Counted from the first letter of the stretch, positions 11,484 to 21,202 are shown. The stretch: 64,000 bases of DNA from CAJBLF01 sp964430205 (GCA_964430205.1 CAYSER010000001.1:1-64000), one strand, 5' to 3'. Numbers and translations are program-made. Notes: generated from the sequence alone by a model not told the origin.

Positions 11484-12455
11484 ATGAAAATATTACACAG
11501 TTTTCCACGGGGGATCAAAATATGATGAGCAGAAAAGCTTTTGCTTGATTGGCAGTGAATGAGTAAGCATAAACATTGTATATTTACCCCTTATATTGCT
11601 GACGAATTATATGGCAACATACATGAACATTCGCAGATATGTCTGTGAAACACGAGAAATGAACTAATGAGTACAATAAAATCTAATGACCCTGAAATTA
11701 TAGTTCAACATTGATCATTCTGTGATTTGAGCGATAGCCCCATACCTGAATATCGATATTTGCATGTTCAAGAGGGCGCATACACTTTTTTCTCTGGATA
11801 TGAAGAGAAAGAGAGAAATATCATATCTAGTTGCGCTTTTGAGGGGATTCAATGAAAGATCAGAAAAAATATATTATTAAAATTGTGAATAGATTTGCCT
11901 GAATATCAAAGTAGAAAATCTATCAATTATAAAAATCCAACGTTTGGAATACTTGGGAGGGTTAATTCTCAAAAAATACCAGAAGAATTTATCGATGAGT
12001 TCAATTGTTTTTTCAAAAATAAGATACACATTAAGATATATTGAAAAATAGAAGATAATGTTTGGAATATTTCCCATAGAAATTGGATTGATTATATTCA
12101 GAAAAAAAATAATGCACGGGAATATTGAGGAAACTATACTCCAAATGATTTATGAAAAATTTTTAAAAAACTAGATGCAATTATTGTTCCATCCTTATTT
12201 GAAACCTGATCCTATGTTGCCTTAGAGGCACAAGGATATTGAGTCCCTGTTTTTTGACTCAATAATTGATGACTCCCAGGACATGTATATTACAAGGAAC
12301 ATTTAAGCTGAAATTATAGAGATCTTTGTGCTAGAATTGATAAATTTCTACATATTCAAGAAAGTATAGATATTAACCTAATGAGAAAATATATTGTTGC
12401 AGAACATAATAAGGCAAACCAATTAATGAGATTAGATGAAATTGTCGAAGAATAA
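11484..12455 (+). CDS. Glycosyltransferase, GT-B fold (GT4-like)
   Basis: 323 aa. The N-terminus MKILHSFPRGIKIGGAEKLL resembles GT4 enzymes (GGAE loop). TFGILGRVNSQKIP starts the nucleotide-binding C-terminal domain, and AIIVPSLFETGSYVALEAQ is the GT4 donor-binding ExxGxxxxEA motif; the glycine is TGA-coded. Shorter than typical GT4 enzymes (about 370 aa), with a reduced N-domain. A second start at 11479 runs into TAA and was discarded. Confidence 0.8.
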
Positions 12456-12494
12456 TTAGGTAAAAATTTGATTTTATGTGATCATTATGAATAG

Positions 12495-13730
12495 ATGAAA
12501 ACTATTTGTATAGAAACAAGTCCAAGTGCTGCAATAGGTGGTGGTATACGTTACTATAGTAACGATGCCATATATTCAACATTTCAAAATACCATAGAAG
12601 ATAAGGTAAGAGATCATAATTTAGCAAGATTTCAGAAGGAGGTAAAAAAAGTTTGCCCGGACGATATAGTAACACTTCTCAAAGAGGATAATAATATACA
12701 AATTGTTCATAACGAAGGGATTTCCTTGTTTCCATGATTGTATCCTTATCCAGAGCAACATCCCATTCTCTCAAAGACATGAATGGTTGATATATTGTTT
12801 GCGCATAAATTAGAGTCTTATCTTCCTGCTTCGTTAATTATTCCCAAAGAGCAAGTAAATATGACGAGGATAATAAATGAAATAAAAATGCATTTCACGC
12901 TATGATCAAAAATTGTCATTAAACATGCATGAATTGACGGCAATGGAAGTGGGGTGGATATAATAGAATATAAGAATGGTGCATCATTGCAGCATCAGAT
13001 TCAATGAGTATTGGAAAAATTTTCCAAAGGGCTGAATGGAAATCGTCATGAATTATTTGCATCAGATTATTTGCTACAGGAGTATATCTCAGATGCCTTA
13101 GGGGAAGGAAGCATCACTTTCTCTTTGCAAAATAATCGTATTGAAAATCTATGATTGGCGAACAATGTGGTTATATGATGAGAGTATTTCTGAAGTAGTA
13201 ACGTATTCCCTTATATGGACAGAGGTCAATCAATCATGTTATCTAACAAGCTTCAAAAAGATTTTTTACCTCTATTAACCAAATTACGTCAGGAAGGAGT
13301 GAGGGGAAATGTATGATTTGATATACTCTTCCAGAATCAATGATGAACTATAAAGACATATGTTTTGGAATGTAATGGGATCCATAGAATGACAGGAAGC
13401 CTCATGCCTAGCAATTTTGCATATAATACTCAGAATCCAATATTTGTATGATTACCCATTGCCCAAAAATATTTGGCAGATAACTACCAATGAATGTCAC
13501 AGAAATCTTTATTGCAATTAGCACAGACGCTGGCATGATTTTGAGTTAAAGAGGGAAAGCCACAAATAATGAATATAAAATGTGAATGACATCAACGATG
13601 ACACCCAGTGGTTTGGATAGCAAGTGCTTGAGATTCACAGAAAGATCTGTTCCAATTATTTTATGACAGTAAAATCACGAATAATAGAGGAAATGAATAT
13701 ATTTCAAATATTTTTGAAAAGATGACATAG
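12495..13730 (+). CDS. ATP-grasp domain protein
   Basis: 411 aa. KIVIKHAGIDGNGSGVDII (ATP lysine and P-loop-like turn), LLQEYISD, then GNVGFDILFQ and VLECNGIHRMTGS (acidic/Asn metal ligands) are the ordered ATP-grasp motifs. The N-terminus SAAIGGGIRYYSND resembles a pre-ATP-grasp segment. ATP-grasp enzymes join a carboxylate to an amine or thiol through an acyl phosphate. Last gene of the glycan block, so a role in decorating the glycan or lipid with an amino acid is plausible but unproven. Glycines are frequently TGA. Confidence 0.7.
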
Positions 13731-13823
13731 AATGATTTTTAAAAAAATGGCATACTCAAACACCATTTTAATCAATTACTATCTGGGATTTCTCTAGATG
13801 AATGCAATGAATATAATATTATC

Positions 13824-13896
13824 TAGGGTGGCAGGGGATCGAACCCTGGACCACTGGCTTAAAAGGCCATTGCTCTACCGACTGAGCTACCACCCC
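13824..13896 (-). tRNA. tRNA-Lys (anticodon UUU)
   Basis: 73 nt on the minus strand. Acceptor GGGGTGG pairs with CCACCCT (one G-U), D arm GCTC/GAGC, anticodon loop CTTTTAA, T arm CAGGG TTCGATC CCCTG. The terminal CCA is not encoded. Confidence 0.95.
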
Positions 13897-13959
13897 TTAA
13901 CAGATCTTTCCAATTATCAACTATCGATTTCTATAAATATTTCTCACGAGCTTCAAGAA

Positions 13960-14011
13960 GGCTCATTGCGCGGACTGAGCCTTGCCCCGTACTTGCTACG
14001 GGTACCACCCC
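13960..14011 (-). pseudogene. Degenerate tRNA-Lys 5' half with an inserted hairpin
   Basis: On the minus strand it opens with the same GGGGTGGTA as the intact tRNA-Lys. It then carries an extra perfect hairpin (CCCGTA/TACGGG, 5-nt loop) and resumes with GCTCAGTCCGCGCAATGAGCC, which parallels the D arm and anticodon 5' side. Start-to-start distance to the real tRNA is 115 nt. The T arm is missing. Confidence 0.6.
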
Positions 14012-14076
14012 ATGACTGAATGACCAATGAACAAACGCTTAAGCGTTTCAACGATTAGTCGTTTAGTCTTTGTAGT

Positions 14077-14265
14077 TTAGATGAATCCTTTGAGCTTCTT
14101 GTAGACTTTGGAGCTTACTTTTACTTTGATCTGTGAACCGTCTTCGAGTTTCACTTTCTTGTTGATGAGATTCACCTTGAACGCTCTCTTGGTAGCTCTC
14201 AAGGAATGGGATCTCATATTTCAGGATCATGTACCTCTTCAGGTGAAGTCGCATATTCTTGGCAT
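14077..14265 (-). CDS. rpmB: 50S ribosomal protein bL28
   Basis: 62 aa. MPRICDFTGRGTGSGNMRSH matches the bL28 N-terminus (CxxTGKxxxxGNxVSH), with three of its glycines coded by TGA; this explains why no standard-code frame shows it. The body RATKRAFKVNLINKK and a basic C-terminus fit the family. Assembles into the 50S subunit near the E site. Lies between tRNA-Lys and rplY on the same strand. Confidence 0.92.
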
Positions 14266-14343
14266 GATTATTGGATGTAGAAGGTAAAATGCGGAATAAT
14301 GTAGTGTAAAGTGTAGCGTTCAGGATTATGGTATGAATGTTGA

Positions 14344-15000
14344 TTATTTCTTCTCTTCCTTCGCAGGAGCGGCAGCGCCTTCAGGTGCAGGAGCAGCAGC
14401 GCCTTCAGCGGCAGGAGCAGCAGCGCCTTCAACGGCAGCTGGAGCCTCTTCAACCTCTTCAGTCATCGTGACTACAGTCACCAAAGCTTGTTCAGGATCA
14501 TCGAGCACTCTCACCTTATCGGATATCTTGAGATCGCCTACCACGATGACATCATGCATTGATTGGATAGTGGAGATATCGATAGTGATATCATGCGGCA
14601 GATCCTGAGGAAGTGCTTCAACTTCGATGAAGTCCTTGAGCAGCTGGATCTTTCCTTCTCCCAATTTCTCGATGGAAGACTCGCCGACCAGTTTCAAAGG
14701 TATTTCGGTAGTAACTTTCTCATCCTTGTTGATGGCCAAGAAATCTACATGGATAAGCTCATCGCTTACGGGATCGACTTGGATATCCTGGATAAGCACA
14801 AGCTGATCTATGCCATCGCCATCTATGGTCAATGGGGTAGAATATCCAGCTTCTTTGTATTTCTTGATAAGATCGTTTCTCTTGCATGCGATAGCAAGCG
14901 GCGTCTTGAGATGCTTGCCATAGATGATAGCAGGGATCAATCCTTCTTTCCTGAGAGCCTGAGGCTTCTTATCTTGGCGAGAAGTTACGGTGAGTTCCAT
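14344..15000 (-). CDS. rplY: 50S ribosomal protein bL25 (Ctc form)
   Basis: 218 aa. MELTVTSRQDKKPQALRKEG and IPAIIYGKH are the bL25 5S-rRNA-binding domain; LIHVDFLAIN and IEKLGEGKI belong to the Ctc-type C-terminal beta domain. The protein ends in about four near repeats of EGAAAPA followed by KEEKK, an Ala/Pro-rich disordered tail. ATG 15000 was chosen over a longer frame start at 15036 because the family begins at MELTV. Contains no TGA codon, like several highly expressed neighbours. Confidence 0.92.
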   Translation of the reverse strand: MELTVTSRQDKKPQALRKEGLIPAIIYGKHLKTPLAIACKRNDLIKKYKEAGYSTPLTIDGDGIDQLVLIQDIQVDPVSDELIHVDFLAINKDEKVTTEIPLKLVGESSIEKLGEGKIQLLKDFIEVEALPQDLPHDITIDISTIQSMHDVIVVGDLKISDKVRVLDDPEQALVTVVTMTEEVEEAPAAVEGAAAPAAEGAAAPAPEGAAAPAKEEKK

Positions 15001-15089
15001 TACATAACATGATAGATGATAAATATACGGAGACAAAAAGAGGTGAGGATACGTTCCCGATCCCTATCGGTCTTTATCGCGTTTTATGA

Positions 15090-15512
15090 TTATTTCTTCT
15101 TTTTCTTGCCTTTATTCTCCTTGACCTTGCCTGCTTCCTTATCGAGCAGATTGATATCCCTCTTATCAGCAGTGATCTTGGACTTGAATCTAGCATCCTT
15201 ACCTACCTTGTCTCTGATATAGTAGAGCTTCGCTTTCCTGATCTTATATTCATCGAGGAGGATGATCTTATCGAATTTATTGAAGGAGAGCGGATAGATC
15301 TTCTCGACCTCGTTGCCGGCGACCGTACCTCTGACCGTGAATGAGCCATCGGCATGTCCTGGTTTCTTGACCTTGATGACGAGACATTTGAATCTCCGTA
15401 TCCTATTGGTCTCTACGTCTTTTTCATGGATCTCGATGTGCATCCCAGGCTTGATATCTAGGATTTTCGCTCCATTCTTATCGTAGAACTCTTTGAGTCT
15501 TTCAACATTCAT
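15090..15512 (-). CDS. rplS: 50S ribosomal protein bL19
   Basis: 140 aa. IKPGMHIEIHEKDVETNRIRRFKCLVI matches, in part, the bL19 SH3-like core (here split: IKPGMHIEIHEKD and FKCLVIKVKKPG), with FTVRGTVAGNEVEKIYPL downstream. The lysine-rich C-terminal tail ends in six Lys. ATG 15512 (MNVERLKEF) fits the family N-terminus better than the longer 15527 start. Located at the 30S-50S interface in the ribosome. Confidence 0.9.
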   Translation of the reverse strand: MNVERLKEFYDKNGAKILDIKPGMHIEIHEKDVETNRIRRFKCLVIKVKKPGHADGSFTVRGTVAGNEVEKIYPLSFNKFDKIILLDEYKIRKAKLYYIRDKVGKDARFKSKITADKRDINLLDKEAGKVKENKGKKKKK

Positions 15513-15634
15513 TGGACTATATAACAATAGATAAATGGTAATGGGTGGTAATGATTGGTACTGTTCAAGGGCACGTAGTACATTACGCCATAGGCACAGT
15601 ACACATCCGCATAGGCGAACTCATTACATTCAGA

Positions 15635-15778
15635 TTATTTTGCTTTCTTGTTCATGACTTTCGTCTTCCATTTCTTCTGTTGTTCGAGATTCCTCCTGAC
15701 ATCCATGATCACGACTTTCTCGACTCTGTTTAATGCTTTATTGAGCTTCCTCTTAGCATTGGTTTTCAATCTGGTCAT
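15635..15778 (-). CDS. Small basic protein, possible divergent bS21
   Basis: 47 aa, too short for most ORF callers: ATG 15778, TAA 15635-15637, no TGA. Very rich in Lys/Arg, with KALNRVEK near residue 14 and DVRRNLEQQKKWK after it. That order loosely follows bS21 (ALRRFKR, then a basic helix). It lies between rplS and other ribosomal genes, and its leader carries the same conserved motif as rpsL and rpsG, which supports it being a real ribosomal-type gene. The family assignment is tentative. Confidence 0.5.
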   Translation of the reverse strand: MTRLKTNAKRKLNKALNRVEKVVIMDVRRNLEQQKKWKTKVMNKKAK

Positions 15779-15808
15779 ACGTTATTGCTGAAGTGTTAAA
15801 ATGCTGAA
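15779..15808 (-). promoter_or_regulatory. Conserved leader motif before the bS21-like gene
   Basis: On the minus strand GCATTTTAACACTTCAGCA ends 8 nt before the ATG. The near-identical phrase precedes rpsG and rpsL. Confidence 0.5.
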
Positions 15809-15865
15809 CTTTTGAAAAGGCGGTAGAGACGACCTCAATCGGTCTGATTCCGTCTATTTTTTTAG

Positions 15866-16102
15866 TCATTTCTTCGTCAAAGCCTCATCGATCATCTTCT
15901 GGGTGACGCCGAATTTCTTGAGTCTTGCTTGCGCTTTCTCTTTGGTCTTGTAGATCCGCTTAGTCTCTCCTTGATCAGCTTCCTTCTTCATGAGATCGAC
16001 ATATCGATCAATCGCCTTTCCGAGTTTATTGCCTGATTTCTGGCTCGCCCGAGAGACGTTGTACATCATGTGCTTATATTTCGCACCGCTGGTATTTCCC
16101 AT
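15866..16102 (-). CDS. Conserved-looking basic protein in ribosomal cluster, function unknown
   Basis: 78 aa, ATG 16102. MGNTSGAKYKHMMYNVSRAS, then SGNKLGKAIDRYVDLMKKEA and a basic helix ending VTQKMIDEALTKK. Predicted mostly helical with high Lys content, no Cys and no membrane segment. I do not recognise it with confidence. Its position between rpsG and the bS21-like gene and its charge suggest a ribosome-associated protein; bS20 is similar in length and helix content but I see no convincing motif match. Confidence 0.6.
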   Translation of the reverse strand: MGNTSGAKYKHMMYNVSRASQKSGNKLGKAIDRYVDLMKKEADQGETKRIYKTKEKAQARLKKFGVTQKMIDEALTKK

Positions 16103-16153
16103 TTTAAATTGAATGTAGAATGTAAAGTGCAGAGTTCAGAATGAAGAGGGTTT

Positions 16154-16229
16154 CTAAATTCTGAATTCTTATTTTATGAATTTTAAATTCTAAATTTTAA
16201 ATTCTGAATTCTAAATTCTAAATTCTAAA
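16154..16229. repeat. AT-rich heptamer repeat between 15866 gene and rpsG
   Basis: About ten copies of AAATTCT/GAATTCT/AAATTTT-type 7-bp units run right up to the rpsG stop codon. Confidence 0.8.
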
Positions 16230-16682
16230 TTAATTAACGTACTTTGCCATGTATGCGAATGCTTTGTTCGCTTCAGCCATCTTGTGAGTCTCTTCCTTTT
16301 TCTTCACGGCATAGCCTTGATTGCCATAAGCAGCGAGGATCTCTTCAGCCAGCCTCTTGTACATAGGCTTTCCGGTCTTGGATTTGGTAGCATCAAGGAT
16401 CCGTTTGAATGCGAAGAAGAGTTTTTTGTCTTGCTTCACTTCGACAGGGACCTGATAGACGGAACCTCCCATCCTCTTGGATTTGATCATGACGTTAGGT
16501 GATGCGTTATCGATAGCGGTTTCCAAGACGATCTCAGGATTCATGTGTCCGTTGGACTTGATCTCCTTGAGCGTATCGTGATAGATCCTCTTAGCGACAC
16601 TTTTTTTTCCGTCTTTCATGATATAATTGATGATTTTGTCGATCTTCTCATTGGATAATGAACCGGCGACTAATTTTGACAT
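16230..16682 (-). CDS. rpsG: 30S ribosomal protein uS7
   Basis: 150 aa, close to the usual 156. VAGSLSNEKIDKIINYIMKDGKKS, here quoted only as NEKIDKIINYIMKDGKKS, and RMGGSVYQVPVEV are the uS7 signatures; TGKPMYKRLAEEILAAY and the C-terminal HKMAEANKAFAYMAKY complete it. Nucleates assembly of the 30S head by binding 16S rRNA. Directly downstream of rpsL, as in the str operon, but fusA and tufA do not follow. Confidence 0.95.
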   Translation of the reverse strand: MSKLVAGSLSNEKIDKIINYIMKDGKKSVAKRIYHDTLKEIKSNGHMNPEIVLETAIDNASPNVMIKSKRMGGSVYQVPVEVKQDKKLFFAFKRILDATKSKTGKPMYKRLAEEILAAYGNQGYAVKKKEETHKMAEANKAFAYMAKYVN

Positions 16683-16712
16683 ACTCTAATGCTGAAATGC
16701 TAAAATGATGAA
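16683..16712 (-). promoter_or_regulatory. Conserved leader motif before rpsG
   Basis: Minus-strand CATTTTAGCATTTCAGCATT ends 6 nt before the rpsG start; same phrase as before rpsL and the bS21-like gene. Just upstream lies a near-palindrome GGTTCCAGGGACCTGGACC. Confidence 0.5.
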
Positions 16713-16769
16713 GAATCGGGTGAAAGGTTCCAGGGACCTGGACCCCTTGTCCCTATGATATGGTAAAAA

Positions 16770-17189
16770 CTATTTCCCTTTAGGTTTTTTCGCTCCGTAG
16801 AGAGATCTTGATTGTCTCCTCTTGTCTACAGGATTCGCATCATATTTACCTCTGACGATATGATATCTCACTCATGGAAGATCCTTGACCCTTCATCCTC
16901 TGACCAATACCACGCTGTGTTCTTGGAGGGTGTGGGATTCTCCTGGGATGTATGCGAGCACCTCGGCTCCGTTGGATAGTCTGACTTTCGCGAACTTCCT
17001 TTGCGCTGAATTAGGTTTCTTAGGACCCATCACAGAGACTTTAAGGCACACTCATCTCTTGAAAGGAGCTGGCCTGTCGACTCTCTTGTTGCTATCGAGC
17101 TTGTTGACGCCGAATTGCAATGCAGGCGCTTTGGATTTATAGCTCTTAGGTTTTCTTCATGACTTGATGAGTTGATTGATAGTAGGCAT
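16770..17189 (-). CDS. rpsL: 30S ribosomal protein uS12
   Basis: 139 aa. MPTINQLIKSGRKPKSYKSK, then KKPNSAQRKFAKVRLSNG and SVVLVRGGRVKDLPGVRYH are the diagnostic uS12 blocks (decoding-centre loops with PNSA and GGRVKDLPGVR). Several conserved glycines (KSGR, KRGVC, VRGG, PGVRYH region) are TGA. The Lys in PKKPNSA and the Lys in VKDLPG are the wild-type residues associated with streptomycin sensitivity. Confidence 0.96.
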
Positions 17190-17216
17190 TCTTTGATGCT
17201 AAAGTGTTAAAATGGC
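17190..17216 (-). promoter_or_regulatory. Conserved leader motif before rpsL
   Basis: Minus-strand GCCATTTTAACACTTTAGCA ends 8 nt before the rpsL ATG. The remainder of 17217-17505 is AT-rich and gene-free, apart from the direct repeat at 17316. Confidence 0.5.
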
Positions 17217-17315
17217 GAAACGATTGTTGCTTAATCCCAAGTTCTCAAGTAATATTTAAGAAAATTCAGAGTAAACAAAAAATTTACGTGTCCGTGAATA
17301 TAGGGAAAATGGATG

Positions 17316-17332
17316 CAAAATCAATACAAAAT
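17316..17332. repeat. Direct repeat, left copy, flanking the RiPP island
   Basis: CAAAATCAATACAAAAT, identical over 17 bp and in the same orientation to 23369-23385. With allowance for single mismatches the match extends to GAT.CAAAATCAATACAAAAT..AC. It lies between rpsL and the last gene of the island. Confidence 0.75.
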
Positions 17333-17505
17333 TGACTAATTTCATTCTAAATTATAAAGTGTTCATAAATCATGCGAAGAATCATTTCTCAAAAAAATAT
17401 CATAAAGAATTTTAATATAATGTCACTAAAATATAAAGATTTATAAAAATATTTAATGTTATTGAAAGGATACGGATAATTATCAATAACAATAAAATAA
17501 AAAAA

Positions 17506-18537
17506 TTATTTATTGGAAAATTTAGTGGTAAGCTCTGAGTATAAATGTTCATAAACAAATGATCAATTAATAATCTTGCTATCTTTCACTAAGAGTTGAT
17601 TATAGTCGTCTGCCTCTGCTGGGTAATACCTTCCATTCTTTCCGTAAACATCATTAGAGATATAGTGAATGGTATCTAACGTCGAACTATTATACAACCT
17701 ATCTCAAAGTGTAAGTATCATTCTATCTAAATCATTATTTTTTTGTATGGTTTTATTGTAGTATCTCATCAAGGATGTTATTATTATCAGATTTTTTTTT
17801 GTTGATTTTGCGCAATTATTTACTATGTCTGATAGCGTATTTCAGATTGCTTCTATGGTATCATCATTTAGATATGTTTGATCCATTTTTACATATGAAT
17901 CAAAAAACCTCTCATCACTATTTATGAATCTAGTGATATCCCTGCAGACCTGCATTTCTTTGGAGTTGCCATTAATCATATTCAGAATATTTTTTTTATC
18001 TGTTATGAGGTTGGGATCTATTCAATAGTATTGAACAAATCTTCTGTCTTTCTCAAGGTTCCAATTAAAAGGTTGTTGCCTGAAAACTTCTTTAGATATA
18101 TTGCTATTAGTAAGTATCTTACCTATCATTCATCAACCACATCCGATTTCAAAAGCTATAATACTTTCGTCGGGATCAAAAAGTTGATCTATAATGTATT
18201 GTATTGTCATACCTCTCTGCGGAACATTGAACGAGTTATTGAATCCTTGTTCAATAGAGTGAATAATGGTATCGCGATTAGCGCTTATGAAATTTATAAA
18301 TGCAGTGGTGTTCATAAATCTATTTGGATTGCAGACGCTGCATTCGTGGCATGATTTATTGTTGCATATATGCATCCTAAATAGTTTAATTATCATGTCT
18401 ATGATAAGTGGTTGGATAACATCATCCCTTTTTTTTATTAATAGGTCAAAGATATTATGTCAGTAAGTTAGAACCATTTTGGCTAATTTGTTTTGATGAT
18501 ACAAGATAGGATGGTCTATGATGTCTTGTTCTCTCAT
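17506..18537 (-). CDS. Cys-cluster protein with SAM-methyltransferase-like motif (RiPP island tailoring candidate)
   Basis: 343 aa, ATG 18537, TAA 17506-17508. Residues 129-140 read FEIGCGGGMIGK, a class I methyltransferase motif I (three of the glycines include two consecutive TGA), followed about 35 residues later by YYGIDPN, which may be the acidic motif II. Residues 58-69 hold C-x4-C-x2-C-x2-C, a possible zinc or iron-sulfur site. The ATG overlaps the radical SAM stop by 22 nt, so translation is coupled and the product belongs to the same pathway. Family not recognised beyond this. It may methylate the peptide or be a structural partner of the radical SAM enzyme. Confidence 0.6.
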
Positions 18538-19655
18538 GATTCTAAGCTAAATAAAATTGAATATCATTCCAATGTAAAACATAAATGATAGTATTTTTGA
18601 TATGATATCTCCATAACATTAATGATTTCAATATATCCTTCATTCATTTTATTTTTTGAACATATGGTCATGTATATTTTTTGAAAATCTTGCAAAAAAA
18701 CCACTACTTTATTATATTTCCCTCTGTAAGATCTCTTGTCGACAAAATCATACATAACCACCTTGCTTGTCATGTGATCTAATAGATTATCTCACTGTTT
18801 AATAATGTTATTTTTGATTTTTATAATTGGGAAAGATAATAATCATTGTGGAAAAAAATTGTTGCATTTTCAAAGGTTTACGAGATTATATGCAAAGAAA
18901 GGTGTTATTACTGTACCATGGAGACATAATATTCCATTGTCATATTTTTGGTTCATAAATCAATTAAGCCCATTGAATCGAGTGTCTTTTATGGAGTATC
19001 ATTCATACGTATCATCATGTATTAGGTGTTGAATATTAGCATAAATATTTTTATTGCTGCCTAGATAGCTTACTCTTGTTACTGATTCCTGAATTTCTTT
19101 ATAGAAACCTAGGTTTTGATGATTTACGGCTGTTGATGTATAAGGTAATCTATGTAAAACTCTCTTATGAAGTTTCAATATGTGTTTATAACTGCGATTG
19201 CCTCGCTTATAATCTAATGGATCGGATGCTCGATAGAGATATGTATAATTTTTTTTAAAATCATCAGAGAAACGTCTTAGAGTATATTTAATATGATTGA
19301 ATGGTATTGAAATTGGATTATGAAAAAATGGGGCGTCGCATCAACAAAAATAACATCCTTTTGTGCATCCAAATGAGATTTGGAAAAATCAGAGATTAGA
19401 CATAATGAGTTTCCTTTCTTTCTTTGAATATATTCTTAGTGCATAAGGCAAATTATATCTATGACTGGTGTTGTATGTATCGAAGGATTTCTTGATCGAA
19501 TTGAGGAGAATCGACTGATGCGTTTTAGATAATCGTTTATAATAATATCCTAAAAATGATATATTATAAAAATTATTCTGAATTAAGGCCTCAAATTGTT
19601 TGGTATCGAACGTATTAATGATATCTTTAATTTCTGACGGATAACGGATTATCAT
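18516..19655 (-). CDS. Radical SAM enzyme, RiPP island
   Basis: 379 aa with TGA as Gly. GCTKGCYFCGC gives the CX3CX2C 4Fe-4S/SAM motif at Cys97, Cys101 and Cys104; the last Gly is a TGA. LYRASDPLDYK about 40 residues later resembles the substrate-side DPLDY strand of many radical SAM enzymes. An unusual N-terminal extension of about 85 residues precedes the cluster and may bind the leader peptide. No second Cys-rich (SPASM) cluster is evident. It starts 6 nt after the YcaO stop and overlaps the next gene. Chemistry on the peptide (C-methylation, epimerisation or C-C/C-S crosslink) cannot be decided from sequence. Confidence 0.82.
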
Positions 19656-19661
19656 CTATTT

Positions 19662-21200
19662 TTATCACATAGGGTGTAAATCGGTATTGATGGTTTTGAT
19701 TCATAATTTATGTTGCCAATAACGTAACCTCTCAGATTGTAATATTTGAGGTGGTATGTTTGATCAGAAATATATAGGCAAAAGCATATTAGAAACAATT
19801 CTAACAGTATATCTCTTGAAGATAGCATGTAGATTATTTTGATATCTATACATATAGAATTCAATGTTAAGTCTTTTATATTCCTTAAGTATGTCGGAAA
19901 TGGTATTTATGGCAGGGAATAGATTTTGAATATACTTTTTGCTCGAATATTTGAGTGTAGTTAATCGTTTAATATGAACATTGTTAGTCGGATCCAAATA
20001 ATATTGGATATGTTCCATGATTGGATTGGAAGATTTGACATTGATATCGGAATCGAAGAAAGAAGTCATTCATACTATCTCTTGGATTCCTTTTCCGATT
20101 GCTTCATCTAGTGTCTTGCCTATTCATGTGCCAACTAGATTCTTCTTATTCTTGTGCGCCAAGATAAACGTTACGGGAATAGGATTATCAAATTTTATTA
20201 CATAAATTTCTAGAGAAACATTATGGTTCTTTTTTAGTTTTTGTATCAAGGTTATTGATTTTTTTGATAACATATATGTATGGATCCTATATATTCAGGT
20301 TTTTAATAGTCGCATCATAATAAAGCAATCTCTTTCGATTATCTCTAAAAGAGCACTTTCTTTGGCTTTTAATAGGCTTGTATGAGTAGCCATGCCATTA
20401 GAGTTTCATATCCACGAATATAGTGTATTGAGATAAGGGTAACTAATAATTTCCATGGGACAATAAACATGTATAGATGAGTCCATGATGTTATGTAATC
20501 TTGCATATTTGCACAGAGCATTTTTTTCTGTGAATTCTTTGGTATTGATATATGGTTTGAATAAGTACGTGTATTCCTCAGAATATGTATAAGATGGTTG
20601 TGGTTTCGATCATGAAATTCTTTCGATTGCTTCAGATATCGCCTTTTTAAGAGCTATGTTTCCATCTGGATCTACTCATTTACATTTATTTCCTATAAAA
20701 TCTCCTATTTGATGGTATATTCATAAGGCGTATGAAAAGCTTATATGATATATGTGAAGGTTATGGCATGTCTCATGTCAGTCAATGACTAGTCATGATC
20801 TATAAAGGGAATTGACGCTATTTATAGTGATTGTTGATGGTTGTTTGATTTTGCATTCACCATAGATTTCCATCCTTTGGGGTATATCATCAAAAGGGAT
20901 ATCCGGATCTAAACAATATAACAGGCGGAATATATTGGGCATTGAGACTGTTTTTAAGAGAAGGTGATTGATTTTTATATTGCATTTCCTTCTTGTATCA
21001 AATATCAATATATCCTTATTTCTGTCTGTCGTCTTAGATAAAAGAAAATAGTTTAAACATACATTTTTCCCTGTAAAATTATTCTTGGAAAATTTTATTT
21101 TCAGGAATTTCCTTATACTTACAAAATCTCATTCGATTTCAATGATGTTCTTATTATCATAATGATAAATCCTTTTCTTACCGACATCAACAAGAAACAT
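19662..21200 (-). CDS. YcaO-domain azoline-forming cyclodehydratase
   Basis: 512 aa. YcaO enzymes use ATP to phosphorylate an amide oxygen and cyclise Cys/Ser/Thr to azolines. The three ATP-binding blocks are present: ISEAIERIS (Glu190, Glu193), then SNGMATHTSLLKAKE with LLEIIERDCF (Glu286, Glu289), and GTGIGKTLDEAIGKGIQEI (Glu374). The C-terminus is LHPMG, comparable to the conserved C-terminal HPxP-type tail of TOMM cyclodehydratases. About 170 N-terminal residues precede the domain and are not recognisable; they may replace the usual E1-like partner. Roughly half of its glycines are TGA. ATG 21200 is 2 nt from the dehydrogenase stop. Confidence 0.9.
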
Positions 21201-21202
21201 AA

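Noticed and set aside
11479..11680. Alternative start ATG 11479 for the GT4 gene
   Set aside because: Frame ends at TAA after about 60 codons; the 11484 frame gives the full GT-B protein.
13798..14019. ORF across tRNA-Lys and its remnant
   Set aside because: It covers a clear tRNA on the opposite strand and has no protein-like features.
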